Assembly (NCBI RefSeq): GCF_014205335.1
Contig: NZ_JACHNH010000001.1
Span: 310,001 to 374,000 of the forward strand
Source: Amorphoplanes digitatis
Lineage (GTDB): Bacteria; Actinomycetota; Actinomycetes; Mycobacteriales; Micromonosporaceae
Length of the DNA stretch: 64,000 nt
Direction of reading: 5' to 3'
In this document: positions 21,843 to 34,100 of the stretch, in pieces
Numbering within the stretch: the first letter of the stretch is position 1
Layout: every line of letters begins with the position of its first letter
Program-made: the position numbers and the translations under genes
Notes under the pieces: generated by a model
Databases searched by the model: none
What the model was told of the DNA's origin: nothing
The model's input: the letters and a program-made list of their open reading frames with translations, nothing else

Positions 21843-24362
21843 GTGAGGCGTTGGGGTAGAGGCCGGGCGGCCACGTTGGTGATTGCGGCCGGGATGGCGC
21901 TTGCGGTTGCCGTTCCGAGCTTTCTCCTGGCTCGGACGGCCGATGCCGCCGCCTCGGGGCCGGCGCCGGCGCGGATGCCGGTGGACCCGGCGAGCTGCGT
22001 CGTGACTGCGATGACCGGTTTCGGGGAAGGCCCGGCCGACCGGCTTCAGGGTGGTAGCTGCCGGCGGTTCACCGTCGCGGCAAACGGGGTGTACCTGGCC
22101 CGGGCGGCCGACGCGGACAACAAGACACTCGCGAGCGCGGTCTACGACGGCGTCAGCCTCGCCTGTGCCGTCGCCTGGTGCAATCTGGGGGCCGGCACCT
22201 ACTACCTGGTTGCGGAGCCCGGCGCGGCCGAGCCGTACAGCGAGCCCTTCCGCGCGACCGTTGTCGATCTGAACGGCCCCGGCTGCGAGGCTGTGGCCGC
22301 ACAGGGTTTCAGCACGGCGTATCGCGGCACCTTCGCCAGCCAGGGCGAGGTCCGCTGCCTGGACCTGCCCGACGCACCGGGCCGCTACCAGGTCACGCTC
22401 GCACCCGAGGACCCGAACAGGCCGATGGTGCAGCTCATCCAGGACCAGGACGCGCGGCCGTGCGCCTCCGGCCACGTCACCGACCTGCTCGGATGCGAGC
22501 TGGATATCCCGGGGTCGGCCTCGCTGATCGTGGTGAGCCAGGACCCGCGGACGACCGGTGAGTACCGGGTCGCGGTGCAGCGGACGACCGGGGCGAACGA
22601 GTGCGCCGACATGTCGCCGGGGGTGCCCGGCGCTCCCGGGCACGCGACCGTCTCGCTCTCCGGCGCCGACTTCATCACCTGCTTCGACCTTCCGGACGGC
22701 GGCTCCGGCAGCGACGAGATCCTCACCCTGGACCGGGTCGAGGGCGACGGCACGGCCTCGCTCTCCGTGTACGACAACGACGGCAGGCTGGTGTGCCAGG
22801 ACACGGACGCCGCGGCGTACCAGCAGCTCGGCTGCGGACTGGGCAGTGCCCGGCACATGGTGGTGGTGCGTTCGGCGAACGGCTCCGGGCGGTACCGGAT
22901 CAGCCAGGTCACCGCGATCAGCGAGAGCTGCACGGCGCCGACCTCCACGGCGTTCGGCGGCCCGGCCACCGCGGGCTCGATCAGCATCTCCGGCGACGTG
23001 CGGTGCTACCGGGTTCCGGTCAACTCCTGGATCGGGGCGCAGAGCGGCGGAGATACCCCCACGATCGGGCGTTTCGGCGAGGACGGCGAGCTGCACACCT
23101 GCCCGGCGCTGCCGTGCCTGGTGCAGTCCACTGAGGTCATCGTGGCCGCCGCGAAGCCGGCCGACTACCGGCTGGACACCTGGGCGGTCGGCTACGACTA
23201 CACCGCGCCGGCGGACTGCGGCGTGATCACGGACAACACCGCGTACGGCTTCGGGCCGGTCACCGGGACGCTGAGCGCGGACGACCGGGCACACTGTGTC
23301 TCCGTGCCGACCGGGCTCTACGACGAGTTCCGGTTGACGACAGAGAACGTCGAGCCGTACCTGATCAACGGCGACGGCGGGATCGTCCGGTGCGACCAGG
23401 ACGGCACCGCCTGGACCTGTTTGCCGAAGCCGTCCCTGGTCAACAGCCGTGCGCTTGTCGCGTTCATCGCGGAGCGGCCCGGGCCCTTCCGGGCCGAGGC
23501 GGCGTGCGTCACCCTTCTCCGGCTCTGCAACCACGCCTCCTTCGGGCTCGGGAGTCCTGCCCCATTCGTACTGACGGCCGGGGCAACGGCGACCTTCGCC
23601 ATCTTCGGCACCGCCCTGCACCAGCAGGACACTCTGTGGCTCACCCGGGGCGGCGAGAGGGTGACCCCGATCGTGGTGCGGTCGGTGTCTGCGAACCGGG
23701 ACCACTACACGGTCGACATCGACCTGACCCGGGTCGAGCCCGGCCGGTACGACCTCGAGGCGACGTCCTACTCGGCGCCACAACGGCCCTCCACCTATCG
23801 CGAAGTGGTGGTGGTGCAGCCGACGCAGCTGGCGGTGGCGACCAAGCCGTCGATCTCCGGCAAGGCCGCGGTCGGGGTCAAGGTGACCGTGAACCCCGGC
23901 GTGTGGAGTCCGGCGGTGGAGTACTACCAGTACCAGTGGGCCGCGAATGGCGTGCCGATCGCCCGGGCGACCGCTTCGTCGTACACGATCCCCGCCGAGC
24001 TGCGCGGCAAGCGCCTCACGGTGACCGTGACCGGCCGCCACGCCAACCACCTGGAGAACGTGGCGACCTCCGCCGCGCTCACCGTCGGCTACGGCGTGGC
24101 GCCGAAGGCGACCGCCAAGCCGAAGATCGTGGGGACGGTCAAGGTCGGCAGGACGGTGAAGACCTCGTCGGGCACCTGGTCGCCAAAGCCGACCTCCTAC
24201 CGGTACGAGTGGCGCGTCAACGGCAAGCTCGTCGCGACGACCGGGCGGCTGAAGCTGAAGAAGTCCTGGTCGGGCAAGAAGCTGACCCTGACTGTCGTCG
24301 TCAAGCGGACCGGTCACTACGACGGCCGGACCGTCTCGGCGACCATCAAGATCAAGAAGTGA
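21843..24362 (+). CDS. secreted Cys-repeat protein with C-terminal Ig-like domains
   Basis: The 839-residue protein starts MRRWGRGRAATLVIAAGMAL, a Sec signal peptide probably cut near ADAAASG. The body contains five modules of about 96-109 residues starting at Cys52, Cys148, Cys254, Cys363 and Cys459. Each has the form C...(A/T)xxGxGxx...GxxxxxxxxxC(x)(x)(V/L)P, seen in CEAVAAQGFSTAYRGTFASQ and CTAPTSTAFGGPATAGSISI, implying internal disulfides. From about residue 600 there are Ig-like repeats, the last two with KPSISGKAAVGVKVTVNPG / GxWSP and YxYQWxxNG. No membrane anchor or LPXTG is visible, so it is released or wall-associated. The module family is not recognised. Confidence 0.75.
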   Translation: MRRWGRGRAATLVIAAGMALAVAVPSFLLARTADAAASGPAPARMPVDPASCVVTAMTGFGEGPADRLQGGSCRRFTVAANGVYLARAADADNKTLASAVYDGVSLACAVAWCNLGAGTYYLVAEPGAAEPYSEPFRATVVDLNGPGCEAVAAQGFSTAYRGTFASQGEVRCLDLPDAPGRYQVTLAPEDPNRPMVQLIQDQDARPCASGHVTDLLGCELDIPGSASLIVVSQDPRTTGEYRVAVQRTTGANECADMSPGVPGAPGHATVSLSGADFITCFDLPDGGSGSDEILTLDRVEGDGTASLSVYDNDGRLVCQDTDAAAYQQLGCGLGSARHMVVVRSANGSGRYRISQVTAISESCTAPTSTAFGGPATAGSISISGDVRCYRVPVNSWIGAQSGGDTPTIGRFGEDGELHTCPALPCLVQSTEVIVAAAKPADYRLDTWAVGYDYTAPADCGVITDNTAYGFGPVTGTLSADDRAHCVSVPTGLYDEFRLTTENVEPYLINGDGGIVRCDQDGTAWTCLPKPSLVNSRALVAFIAERPGPFRAEAACVTLLRLCNHASFGLGSPAPFVLTAGATATFAIFGTALHQQDTLWLTRGGERVTPIVVRSVSANRDHYTVDIDLTRVEPGRYDLEATSYSAPQRPSTYREVVVVQPTQLAVATKPSISGKAAVGVKVTVNPGVWSPAVEYYQYQWAANGVPIARATASSYTIPAELRGKRLTVTVTGRHANHLENVATSAALTVGYGVAPKATAKPKIVGTVKVGRTVKTSSGTWSPKPTSYRYEWRVNGKLVATTGRLKLKKSWSGKKLTLTVVVKRTGHYDGRTVSATIKIKK

Positions 24363-24366
24363 TGGC

Positions 24367-24402
24367 GAGTGCGGGGGCCGGCCTCGGCCGACCCCCGCAC
24401 TC
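24367..24402. terminator. strong terminator after the secreted protein gene
   Basis: GAGTGCGGGGG pairs with CCCCCGCACTC (11 bp) around CCGGCCTCGGCCGA, which itself can pair, followed by TTTAT. It lies 4 bases after the stop and between two convergent genes. Confidence 0.8.
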
Positions 24403-24469
24403 TTTATGAAGCTGCTAGTGGCTCCGCGCCTCGCCGGCATTGATCTCGCCGATGATATGGAGCCGGCGG

Positions 24470-25096
24470 TCAGGACGCGGCGTCGGCCAGTTCCTCGATC
24501 CGTTCCTTGATCACGGTGCGCAGGGCGTCCGGGGCGGCGGCGTCGATGACCTCGACGTTGGTCGCCGGCGTGCCGCCGACGGTCACGAACCGCAGCCCGG
24601 GATGGGCGCCGGCGGCCTTAGTGACCGCCTCCACCTGAGCCGGGCCGACCGCGATGATCGCGCCGCAGCGGCCGCCGGTGAGCGAGGCAAGGTACGCGCT
24701 GGCGTTGCGCGCGGTCTGCGGGCCGTTGACCCGGACGTTCTGCACCCGGACGAGGTTGGCGCCCGAACTGTCCTGCATGGCCGACCAGATCGATTTCGCC
24801 TCGTTCCCGGCGACGCCCTTGTCGTCGGTGAGCAGGCAGGCGGTGGTGTCGAGATACTCACGCTGCCGGGGCGGATCCGGCCACAGCGCCCAGGTCGTCA
24901 CGCCCGCGACGATGGCGGCCGCGGCCAGGCCCAAGGCGATCACCCTTGCCCGTCCCCGCCGCGGGAACTTCACGGACAACCACTGTGATCTCTTCCACAA
25001 CAGAGCGTCTGACCTCGCCTTTTTGGACACCGGCGGAGAGTAAGTGGTGATTCGGCCCCGGTGCAAGATCTTGTTAAATAGATGATCTTGCTCCAT
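24470..25096 (-). CDS. membrane-anchored BMP/periplasmic-binding-like protein
   Basis: The product has a membrane helix (RVIALGLAAAAIVAGVTTWAL, residues about 51-71 of the 208-residue longest frame) followed by an extracytoplasmic part. That part has DTTACLLTDDKGVAGNEAKS, RGRCGAIIAVGP-like GGRCGAIIAVGPAQVEAV, and HPGLRFVTVGG, which resemble BMP-family substrate-binding proteins. Only about half a BMP lobe is present, so it is truncated relative to the family. The start is uncertain: ATG 25096, GTG 25030 and TTG 24979 are in frame and none has a good Shine-Dalgarno; TTG 24979 would give a more usual short N-terminus. It is divergent from the Rhs gene. Confidence 0.6.
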   Translation of the reverse strand: MEQDHLFNKILHRGRITTYSPPVSKKARSDALLWKRSQWLSVKFPRRGRARVIALGLAAAAIVAGVTTWALWPDPPRQREYLDTTACLLTDDKGVAGNEAKSIWSAMQDSSGANLVRVQNVRVNGPQTARNASAYLASLTGGRCGAIIAVGPAQVEAVTKAAGAHPGLRFVTVGGTPATNVEVIDAAAPDALRTVIKERIEELADAAS

Positions 25097-25141
25097 GCTT
25101 CGCGGCGTCTTGAAAGTTTGCTGTGGGAGCGGGGGCTCACT

Positions 25142-28100
25142 GTGAGACGACGTATCGCTGTCGTCACTGCACTTGCCGTGGGGATGTCATTGGGCGTCCC
25201 GCCGGAGGTGGTTCCGGAGAACGCGGGGTGGCCCGTTTCGGGGCTGCTGTCGGCGTTGCGGCAGCCGGCGGCGCTGGCCGCCGTCACCGGCCTGCCGATG
25301 CAGAAGTGGGCGCGCGACGCCGAGCACCGTGACCACTACGCGTCCGGCGACAAGACGCGGGCGAACGGTGGTGCCGGCCGGGCGCCGGGCCGCGGGAAGG
25401 GCGTTGTCGATCCCGCGCCGCCGCCGCAGGAGGCCCCGAAGAAGTGGACCGCGCCGGAGAAGTCCGGCGCCGGCAGCTTCGACGCGAAGACCAGCGAGCG
25501 CCTGCCCAAGAAGTCGACCGCCCTCATCGACGAGTTCAAGAACGCCGACGGCTCGATCACCCGCCAGATCCACAAGTCGCGGACCAACTACCGGGCCGCC
25601 GACGGGTCGTACCAGCCGATCGACACCACCCTGATCCGGCGCGGAGACCGCCTGGAGATGGGCGCGAACTCCATCGACGTGACCCTGGGCGCACGCGGCG
25701 CCGACGACTCCGCCCCCTCGTCGTCGGTCTCCCCGTCCGCCGCGGCCATCCCGTCCACTCAGGCGGCACCGCCCGCTCCGCGGGTGAAGCGGGTGAAGTC
25801 GGCGGATGAGGCGCTGGCGTCGGTGACGACCGCCTCGGGTCACACGATGGCCTACGACCTGGCCGGCGCGGCGGATGTGGCGGCGGTCGTCGACGGTTCC
25901 ACCGCGACGTACCCGGAGATCCTGCCGGACACCGACCTCGAGCTGAGGACGGTCAGCGACGGTCTCAAGGAGACCATTGTCCTGAATACACCGGCGGCCG
26001 GGAACGAGTGGGTGTTCCCGCTGCGGCTGGAGGGCCTGACCGCGCGAGAGATGGACGACGGCTCGCTCGAGCTGGTCGCCGCCGACGGCAAGGTCGCCAT
26101 GTACGTGCCGGCGGGTTACATGCAGGACTCCAAGGTCGACCCGCAGTCGGGTCTGCCCGCCCGGTCGTGGGACGTGGAGTACGACCTCATCACCGTCGAC
26201 GGCGGCCAGGCGCTGAAGGTGACCGCCGACGCGGCGTGGCTGAACGACCCGGCCCGGCAGTATCCGGTGCGGATCGACCCGACGACATGGCAGACCAAGG
26301 ACACCGGCGACATCTTCGTCGACAACAACGACGCCACCAAGCAGCACAACGGCGACGATCTTCCGGTCGGCACGTACAACAGCGGCACACACAAGTCGCG
26401 GTCGTTCATCCACTTCGATGAATTCGACAACGACGGCCTGACCGGCACGCAGATCAAGTCGGCGAAGCTCTTCCTGTTCCACACCTGGTCGTACAACTGC
26501 ACCAGCCACGAGCCGGTCTACGTGCGGCGGATCACCGAGCCCTGGACCGTCGCGAGCATGGAGGACAACGGCACCCTGGCGAAGGGGCCGAGCTACTCCG
26601 GGGCGATCGGCACGATGACGATCACCAACAACTATCCCGCGTGTGAGAACACCGGCTCCAACGCCGGAAAGGGCGCCTGGCGCTCGGTGTCGCTGAACAC
26701 CGCGACCTTCAACGCCTGGTCCAGCGGATCGATGCCCAACTACGGCCTGGCGCTGACCGCGTCGGAGACCGACTCGACCGCGTTCAAGCGTTTCACCTCG
26801 GGCAACTACGGTGACTCCGCGACCGACCCGTACCTTGAAGTGACCTACGACTACAACGAGCCGCCGCAGGTCAACGAGCAGTACCCGGCTTACGGGCAGG
26901 CCGTGCGGACGCTGTCGCCGGAGCTGCTGGCCGACGCGCACGACGCGGACAACTGGCCGAAGTCGCTGAAGTACGAGTTCATCTTCTACGACAAGGACGC
27001 CAAGACCCAGGTCTTCACCTCGGGTGCGATCTCGAAGAAGTCCTGGATCGTCCCGGCCGGGAAGCTGAAGTGGGGCGAGTCGTACTACTGGACCGTCAAG
27101 GTCTCCGACGGTCTGCTGGACAACGCCAAGTACCTGACGAAGCATCTGCTCGTCACGCCGGTGCCGCAGCCCTCGATCACCTCGGGGTTGTCGCAGAACG
27201 CCGAACAGGGCTTCGACTCGGTCATCGGCAACTACACCACCTCCAGCCGCGACGCGATGATCAACACCGTCGGCCCGGCGCTGGAGGTCGTCCGGTCGTA
27301 CAACAGCATCGACCCGCGCGTCGGCCAGGCATTCGGCGCGGGCTGGTCCAGCGTGGTGGATGCCAAGGCCGTCGAGGCGAACGTCACGGGACCGAGCGGG
27401 ACGAGCGTCGTCAACACGGTGGTGGTCACCTACCCCAACGGGCGGGAGCTGGCCTTCGGCCGTAATCACGACGGCACGTTCTCCTCGCCCGCGGGACGCG
27501 CCGCCACCTTCACCGCGATCGGCACCGAGGGCTACAGGCTGGTCGAGAAGGACGGCACCACCTACGACTTCCTTCAGAAGGTCGCGACCGGCCGGTTCGC
27601 GCTGAAGGCGATCAAGGACGTCTCCGGCCGGGAGGAGACCTTCGCCTACAACAACAACCTGCTGACGACGATCAAGTCCGCGTCGGGCCGGACCCTGGAC
27701 TTCTACTGGAGCGAGACGACTCCCAAGCACGTCGAGTACGTGGCCACCGATCCGGTCACGCCGGGCGACTGGGACTCGGTGAACACCTGGTGGTACCAGT
27801 ACACCGACAACTCCCTGACCAAGGTGTGTCCCCCGACGAACTGGGGTGACTGCCACGCGTACCAGTACACCTCGGGCAGCCTGTTCCAGACCGCGGTGGA
27901 CAACTCCAAGCCGCACTCCTACTGGCGGCTGACGGAGACCAGCGGCACCACGGCCGAAAGCTCGGTCCTGGACAACGTCGGCACCGACAACGGCGCCTAC
28001 AGCAACGTGACGCTCGGCCAGCCCGGCCCGCTGGCCGGGTCCACCGCGACGGCGGCCGGCTTCAACGGCACGTCGTCGCAGGTGAGGCTGCCGGCGAACC

Positions 28101-31100
28101 TGGACGGGGACTCCACCAACCAGGCCATCAGCATGTGGTTCAAGACGCCCAACGGCGCCGGCGACGGCGTCCTGTACGGGCAGTCCTGGGAGCCGACGAC
28201 CTCGACGGCGACCACCACCAAGGGCGCATACAACCCGACGCTGTACGTAGGCACGGACGGCAAGCTCGTCGGCGGCTTCCCCAAGGCGCCGAAGCTGGGC
28301 GCGTCGCTGGGCACCCTGATGGCGTACGGGCAGGGGCAGTGCCTCACGGTGCCCGGCAACTCCTCGGCGAACGGCGTCCGGCTCGCGCTCGCCAACTGCA
28401 CCGGGGCGGCCAACCAGGTGTTCACCTGGACCGCCACCCGGGAGCTGCGGGTCACCACCGGCGGCGTGGTCAAGTGCCTGGACGCCGAGGGCGAGGGCTT
28501 CACCAACGGCGTCGACGTCATCACCTACGACTGCAACGGGCAGTCGAACCAGCAGTGGGAGGTCAAGGCCGACGGTCAGATCGTCGCGTACGCGTCGGGC
28601 CTGTGCCTGGACTCGGTGGGTACGGGCCTCCCGACCCAGCTGAACGCGGAGATGCAGATCTGGGCCTGTTTCAAGCAGCGCACGGCGGACCAGGCATACC
28701 TGTCCCGGGTGCACACGCCGATGCAGTCCACGGCGAGCGTTGCCGACAACAACTGGCACCACGTGGTGCTCTCCACCACCGGCAACAAGCAGGAGCTGTA
28801 CCTCGACGGCAATCGCGTCGCCGTCGACGAGACCGGCGTGACCGTCCAGGACATGAGCGCGGTCAGCTCGTACGTCGGTTCCGGTTTCCTCGGCGGTGGC
28901 TGGCCGAACCAGTCGCACGTCAACACGAGCAGCAACCTCGGTACCAAGGATCACTTCAACGGCTCGATCGCCGAGGTGGCGTACTACGACACCGCGGTCG
29001 ACAAGGCGATGGTGGACGACATCTGGGCCGCCCGGCTCCCGGTCCGCCCGCTGACGCGGGTGATCCGTCCGTCGACGCAGTCCACCGCGGTGGTCGCGTA
29101 CGACGGTGCCACCGGCCGGGTCAGTCAGCTGACCGACGGCAACGGCACCGCGTGGAAGCCGAAGAAGCCGACGGTGACCAAGACGACGAAGGTTCATGAG
29201 AGTGCGGTCCTGAGCGGCGCGCCGACGAACTACTGGCGGCTGTCGGACACCGGTACCCAGGACGCGGTGAACGAGGTCAACGGCGGAACCGCCACCTATA
29301 ACAACGTCACGACCGGCTCGGTGCCCGGCCCGCTCGGCGGGTCCACCACCGCCGCGACGTTCAACGGCAGCAACTCCCACGTGGCCCTGCCGGCCGGGGT
29401 GCACCCGGACGGGACCAACTCCGTCTCGATGTGGTTCAACACGACGGACCACGGACCCCTGCTCGGCAGGTCCGAGACCTTTCAATTCCTGAGCATCCCG
29501 ACGATGTGGATCGACTCCGACGGCGAGTTGCGTGGGTTGTCACCGTCCACGCCGGCCACCGGCCCAATGAGCTCCCAGGTCGCGGGCAAGTGTCTCGACG
29601 TCCAGGGCGGCACTTCCGAGAACAGCACGCCGATCCAGCTGTACACCTGCAACGGCAGCGCCGCACAGACCTGGACTATCGAGTCGGGCTCCAGTTCCTC
29701 CGTCGCCGTCCGCGCCCTCGACAAGTGTCTCGACATCCGCGGTGGTTCCACGGCCGACGGCGCCGCGATTCAGCTCTACACCTGCAACGGCAGCGCCGCA
29801 CAGCTGTGGGATCCGATGGGCGGCGGACTGCGGAACCCGGCATCGGGGAAATGCGTGTCCATCAACCCGACCTCGGGCAAGTACGTCGACGGGACCGACG
29901 CGCTTCTCTACCCCTGCGCCTTGGACCGGGCGAACGGATGGAAGCTGGGGGTGGCCAGCCACAAGGCGGTCAACGACGGCAAGTGGCACCACGCGGTGCT
30001 GACCACCGCCGGCAACACCCAGACGCTGTACCTGGACGGCACCAAGATCCAGTGGGCGGGCGGGAGGACCCTGACTCCAGCCACCCCCCAGCCCGCATAC
30101 AGCCTCGGCACGTCGGGCGCCTCGATGTGGGCCGGAATGGCCGGCGCCACGAGGGACTTCACCGGGCACATCGCCGAGGTCGCGTTCTACGCCGCGGAGC
30201 TGGATCCGACCCAGATCTCCAACCAGTTCAAGGCCCGCAACGCCGCCCAGTCGAACGGCTCGGGCGAGGTGAACTACGCGGTCGAGGGTCCGAAGAGCAC
30301 CACGACCACCACCGTGTACGACCTGGTGTACAGCCGGAAGATCGCCGACGTCGACGCGCTCGGGAACATGACCCGGTACGGCTACAGCGGCAAGGGTCAC
30401 CTGCGGACGGTCACCGACCCCATGGGCAACATGACCATCAACGAGCACGACGTGCGGGGCAACGTCGTCGCGGCGACCACCTGCCAGGACCGCTCCGAGA
30501 ACAAGTGCTCGACGAGCTACACGAGCTACTACCCGGACGCGACCACGGAGAACCCGGCACCCAACCTCATCAACGACCGGGTGATGACCCAGCGTGGCTT
30601 CGGGTCGACGTCGGCCACCGACGACACCTACCTGACCACGTACACCTATGACGGTCAGGGCAACCGCATCGGCATGGTCGACCCGCTCAAGGGCAAGACG
30701 ACCATCGCCTACACCGACGGCACCACGGCCGGCAGGACGGCCGGCGGCTATGGCGCCGACCCCGCGCCGGCCAACCTGCCGTGGCGGGTCGTCAAGCCCG
30801 ACGGCGGCGTGCAGACCATCCTGTACTACCCCAGCGGCGACGTCGCCGAGACGACCGACCCGGCCGGCATGGTCACCCGGTACGAATACGACGGGCTGGG
30901 CCGCACCACCAAGGAGATCGAGGTCGTCGCCGGCGTCGCCGGCCCGACCACGACCTTCGCGCACGACCGGCTGGACCGGGTGGTCACGGTGACCAATGCC
31001 GCGGTGACCAACGCCGTCAACGGGGATGTACACACGCCGGTCACGTCGCTGACCTACAACGTCGACGGTCTGCTGACCTCGGAGGTCGCGTCGGACGCCA

Positions 31101-34100
31101 CCGGCGGCGACGCGTCCCGGACGGTGACGTACGGCTACGACGGCTTCGGCCGGCGAGTCACCGAGACCGACGAGCTGGGCAACACTGTCGAGACGGGCTA
31201 CGACGAGTACGGCCGGGTGAATCGGCAGAAACACGCGGACGACAGCACGGTTCGTACCGAGTACGACGCCCTCGGCAACGAGCTCGCGACGATCGTCGAG
31301 GGCTACATCGGCGACCCGCACTCGCCGTCACCCGCGGCGAACCTCACCGTGCGGTCGATGACGTACGACAAGGCCGGCCGGCTCGCATCGGAATTCGTGT
31401 CGGAAGCGGACACGGACGGCGACGGGGACGAGGACGGCTACACCAACGACTACACGTACACGGACAACAACCTGCTGGCGTCGGTGACCCGGCGCGATCC
31501 GGAGACCGGTGCGTCGTTCCTCATGGAGCGCAATACCTACGACGCCGCCGGAAACGTGATAAAGCAGGTCACCAACAACGGCCAGACCACGACCACGCGG
31601 ACCTACGACGCCGCGGGCCGGAGCACGGCCGCGACCCTGGACCTCCCCGAGGAGCCCGGAGACCAGGCCGGGGCCCGTGACCGGACCACCGCCTACCGGT
31701 ACTCGTTCGAGGACGAGGTGATCGGAACCACCCTCTCCGAGGGCAGCACGGTGCTGGGCAGGTCCGAGGCGATGTTCGACCGGCTCGGCCGGCTGCGGCA
31801 GCAGACCACGTACCTGTCGGACGGTCTGACGCCGACCATGCGGTGGAAGATGGACCAGACCTCGGGTCCGACCACCGCCGACTCGGCCGGTAACAACACC
31901 GGCGAGGTGAACGGCGCGGTCACCTGGTCCAGCGAGCGCGGCGGGTCCGCCTCGTTCAACGGCAGCTCCGCCTCGATCATCGGTCAGCCGGTGGTGAACG
32001 CGCAGCAGCCGTACACGGTCAGCGCCTGGGTCAACCTCGGTGCCCGGGACCTCGACCGCCATGTCCTGGGTATGGCCGGTGACATCGGCAGCTCCGCGCT
32101 GAAGCTGTTCTTCAACAAGACCACCGAGACCTGGCAGATCGCCATGGCGGTCCGCAACCCGGACGCCAGCACCACCTGGCTCAACAGCTCCACCACGGTG
32201 AAGGCGGCGTCCAACGCGTGGACGCACCTCGCGGTCACCGTCGACCCGGTTCCGGCCAACCGGACCGCGACGCTGTACGTGGACGGCACGGCCACCGCGA
32301 CGATCTCGACGACGAAGGACTTCAACAACCGGGCGACCGGCCTGCGGATCGGCTCGGAGACCGACACCACCGGCGCCTTCTCCGGCCGGATCGACGACGT
32401 GCAGGCGTACCAGAAGGTGCTGACCCCGGCCGAGGTCGGTCAGCTGAAGTCCGGCGCCGCGCCGGCGAACGACGCCCGGGTGAGCCGCACCACCTACGGC
32501 CTCACCGAGGACGGTTCGATCAAGTCGGTGACCGACCCGCGGGGTAACACCGCCTACATCACCAACGACGAGGTCGGCCGCGCGGTCGTGACCTCCTCAC
32601 CCGCCGTGAACACGGTGGTCGAGGAGGGTGCCCCGGCCCTGACCGTGTCGGAGACCCTGGTCGGTTACAACACGTTCGGTGAGGTCACCGAGCAGCAGGA
32701 CGCGAACGACAAGGTGACGACCTTCCGGTACGACGGCGTTGGTCAGCTGGTGGAGAGCGAGCTGCCCAGTTACACGCCGAAGGCCGGAAGCGCGCCGATC
32801 GTGGCGAAGACGACCGCCGAGTACAACGAGGTCGGACAGGTGGTCGCCACCACCGACCCGCTGAACGCCACGACCCGGTACGAGTACGACCAGTTCGGCC
32901 GGACGGTGAAGGTCACCGCGCCGGACTCCGGGATCACCCGGTACTCGTACAGCATCAACGGCGACGTGCTCCGGCACACGGACCCGAACGGGGCCTCGGT
33001 CGGCTCAACCTACGACTACCTGGGCCGGACCCTGAAGTCCACCCAGGCGGTCCGCCAGGCATCGGCGTCGTACAGCACCGAATACGCCTACGGCACGAAC
33101 GGGGAGAGCCCGTGGCCGACGAAGGTGACCTCGCCCGGCCGTGTGACGACCCAGGCCACCTACAACGCCGCCGGCGAGCAGGTCACCGTCACCGACGGGG
33201 CTACCAAGGTCACCAAGATGCGCTACGACGGCGCGGGCCGGCCGGTCAGGACGACCGCGCCCGACCAGACCTACACCACGGTCGCGTACGACTTCGCCGG
33301 CCGGGCGCTCAGCACGTCCGATTACTCGAAGACCGACGTGCTGCTGCGCACGCGGTCGCAGAGGTACGACGCCGCTGGTAACACGGTGGCGGCAACGGAT
33401 GCCTACAACCGCGAGAAGACGTTCACCTACGACGCGGCAGGCCGGCTGGAGTCGCAGCGCGAGCCGATCAGCGGGTCTGACGCGATCGTCACGAGGTTCG
33501 GCTACGACAAGGCCGGGAATCAGACCCGGTTCAGCAACGACGACCGGGGCACCAACTTCATCACCACGTACAACGAGTGGGGTCTGCCCGCGAAGCAGAT
33601 CGAGCCCGCCACGGCCGGCAACCCGAACGACCGGACCTTCACCATGCTGTACGACGCGGGTGGCCGGCTGACGCGAATGGAATCGCCGGGCGGGGTGACG
33701 GTCACCTCCGACTACGACGTGATGGGCCGGCTCAAGCGGAGCTCGGGCACCGGCGCACAGGTGGCCACGACCGACCGGGAATACGAGTACGACCAGGTCG
33801 GCCGGATGACCTCGTTCACCGGCTCGGCGGGCAAGAACACCGTGCAGTACGACGACCGCGGTCTGATCACGTCGATCGCCGGGGTCTCGGGTGCGTCGTC
33901 GTACACGTACAACGACGACGGGGCGCTTGCCACGCGCGTCGACGGTGCGGGGACGACGTCCTACGGCTACGACGAGGCCGGCCGGCTCAAGACCCTGGCC
34001 AACGCCACCGCCGGGATCAGCCAGTCGTACGGCTACGACGAGACCTCACAGGTGACGTCGATCTCGTACGGCGGCGGCAACAAGCGGTCCTTGGGCTACA

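Noticed and set aside
21825..24440. 871-codon minus-strand frame opposite the secreted protein
   Set aside because: The plus strand has a signal peptide and periodic Cys modules; the minus frame is compositional.
25187..29485. 1432-codon minus-strand frame inside the Rhs gene
   Set aside because: High-GC antisense frames stay open by codon bias. The plus-strand product has clear domains; this one has none.
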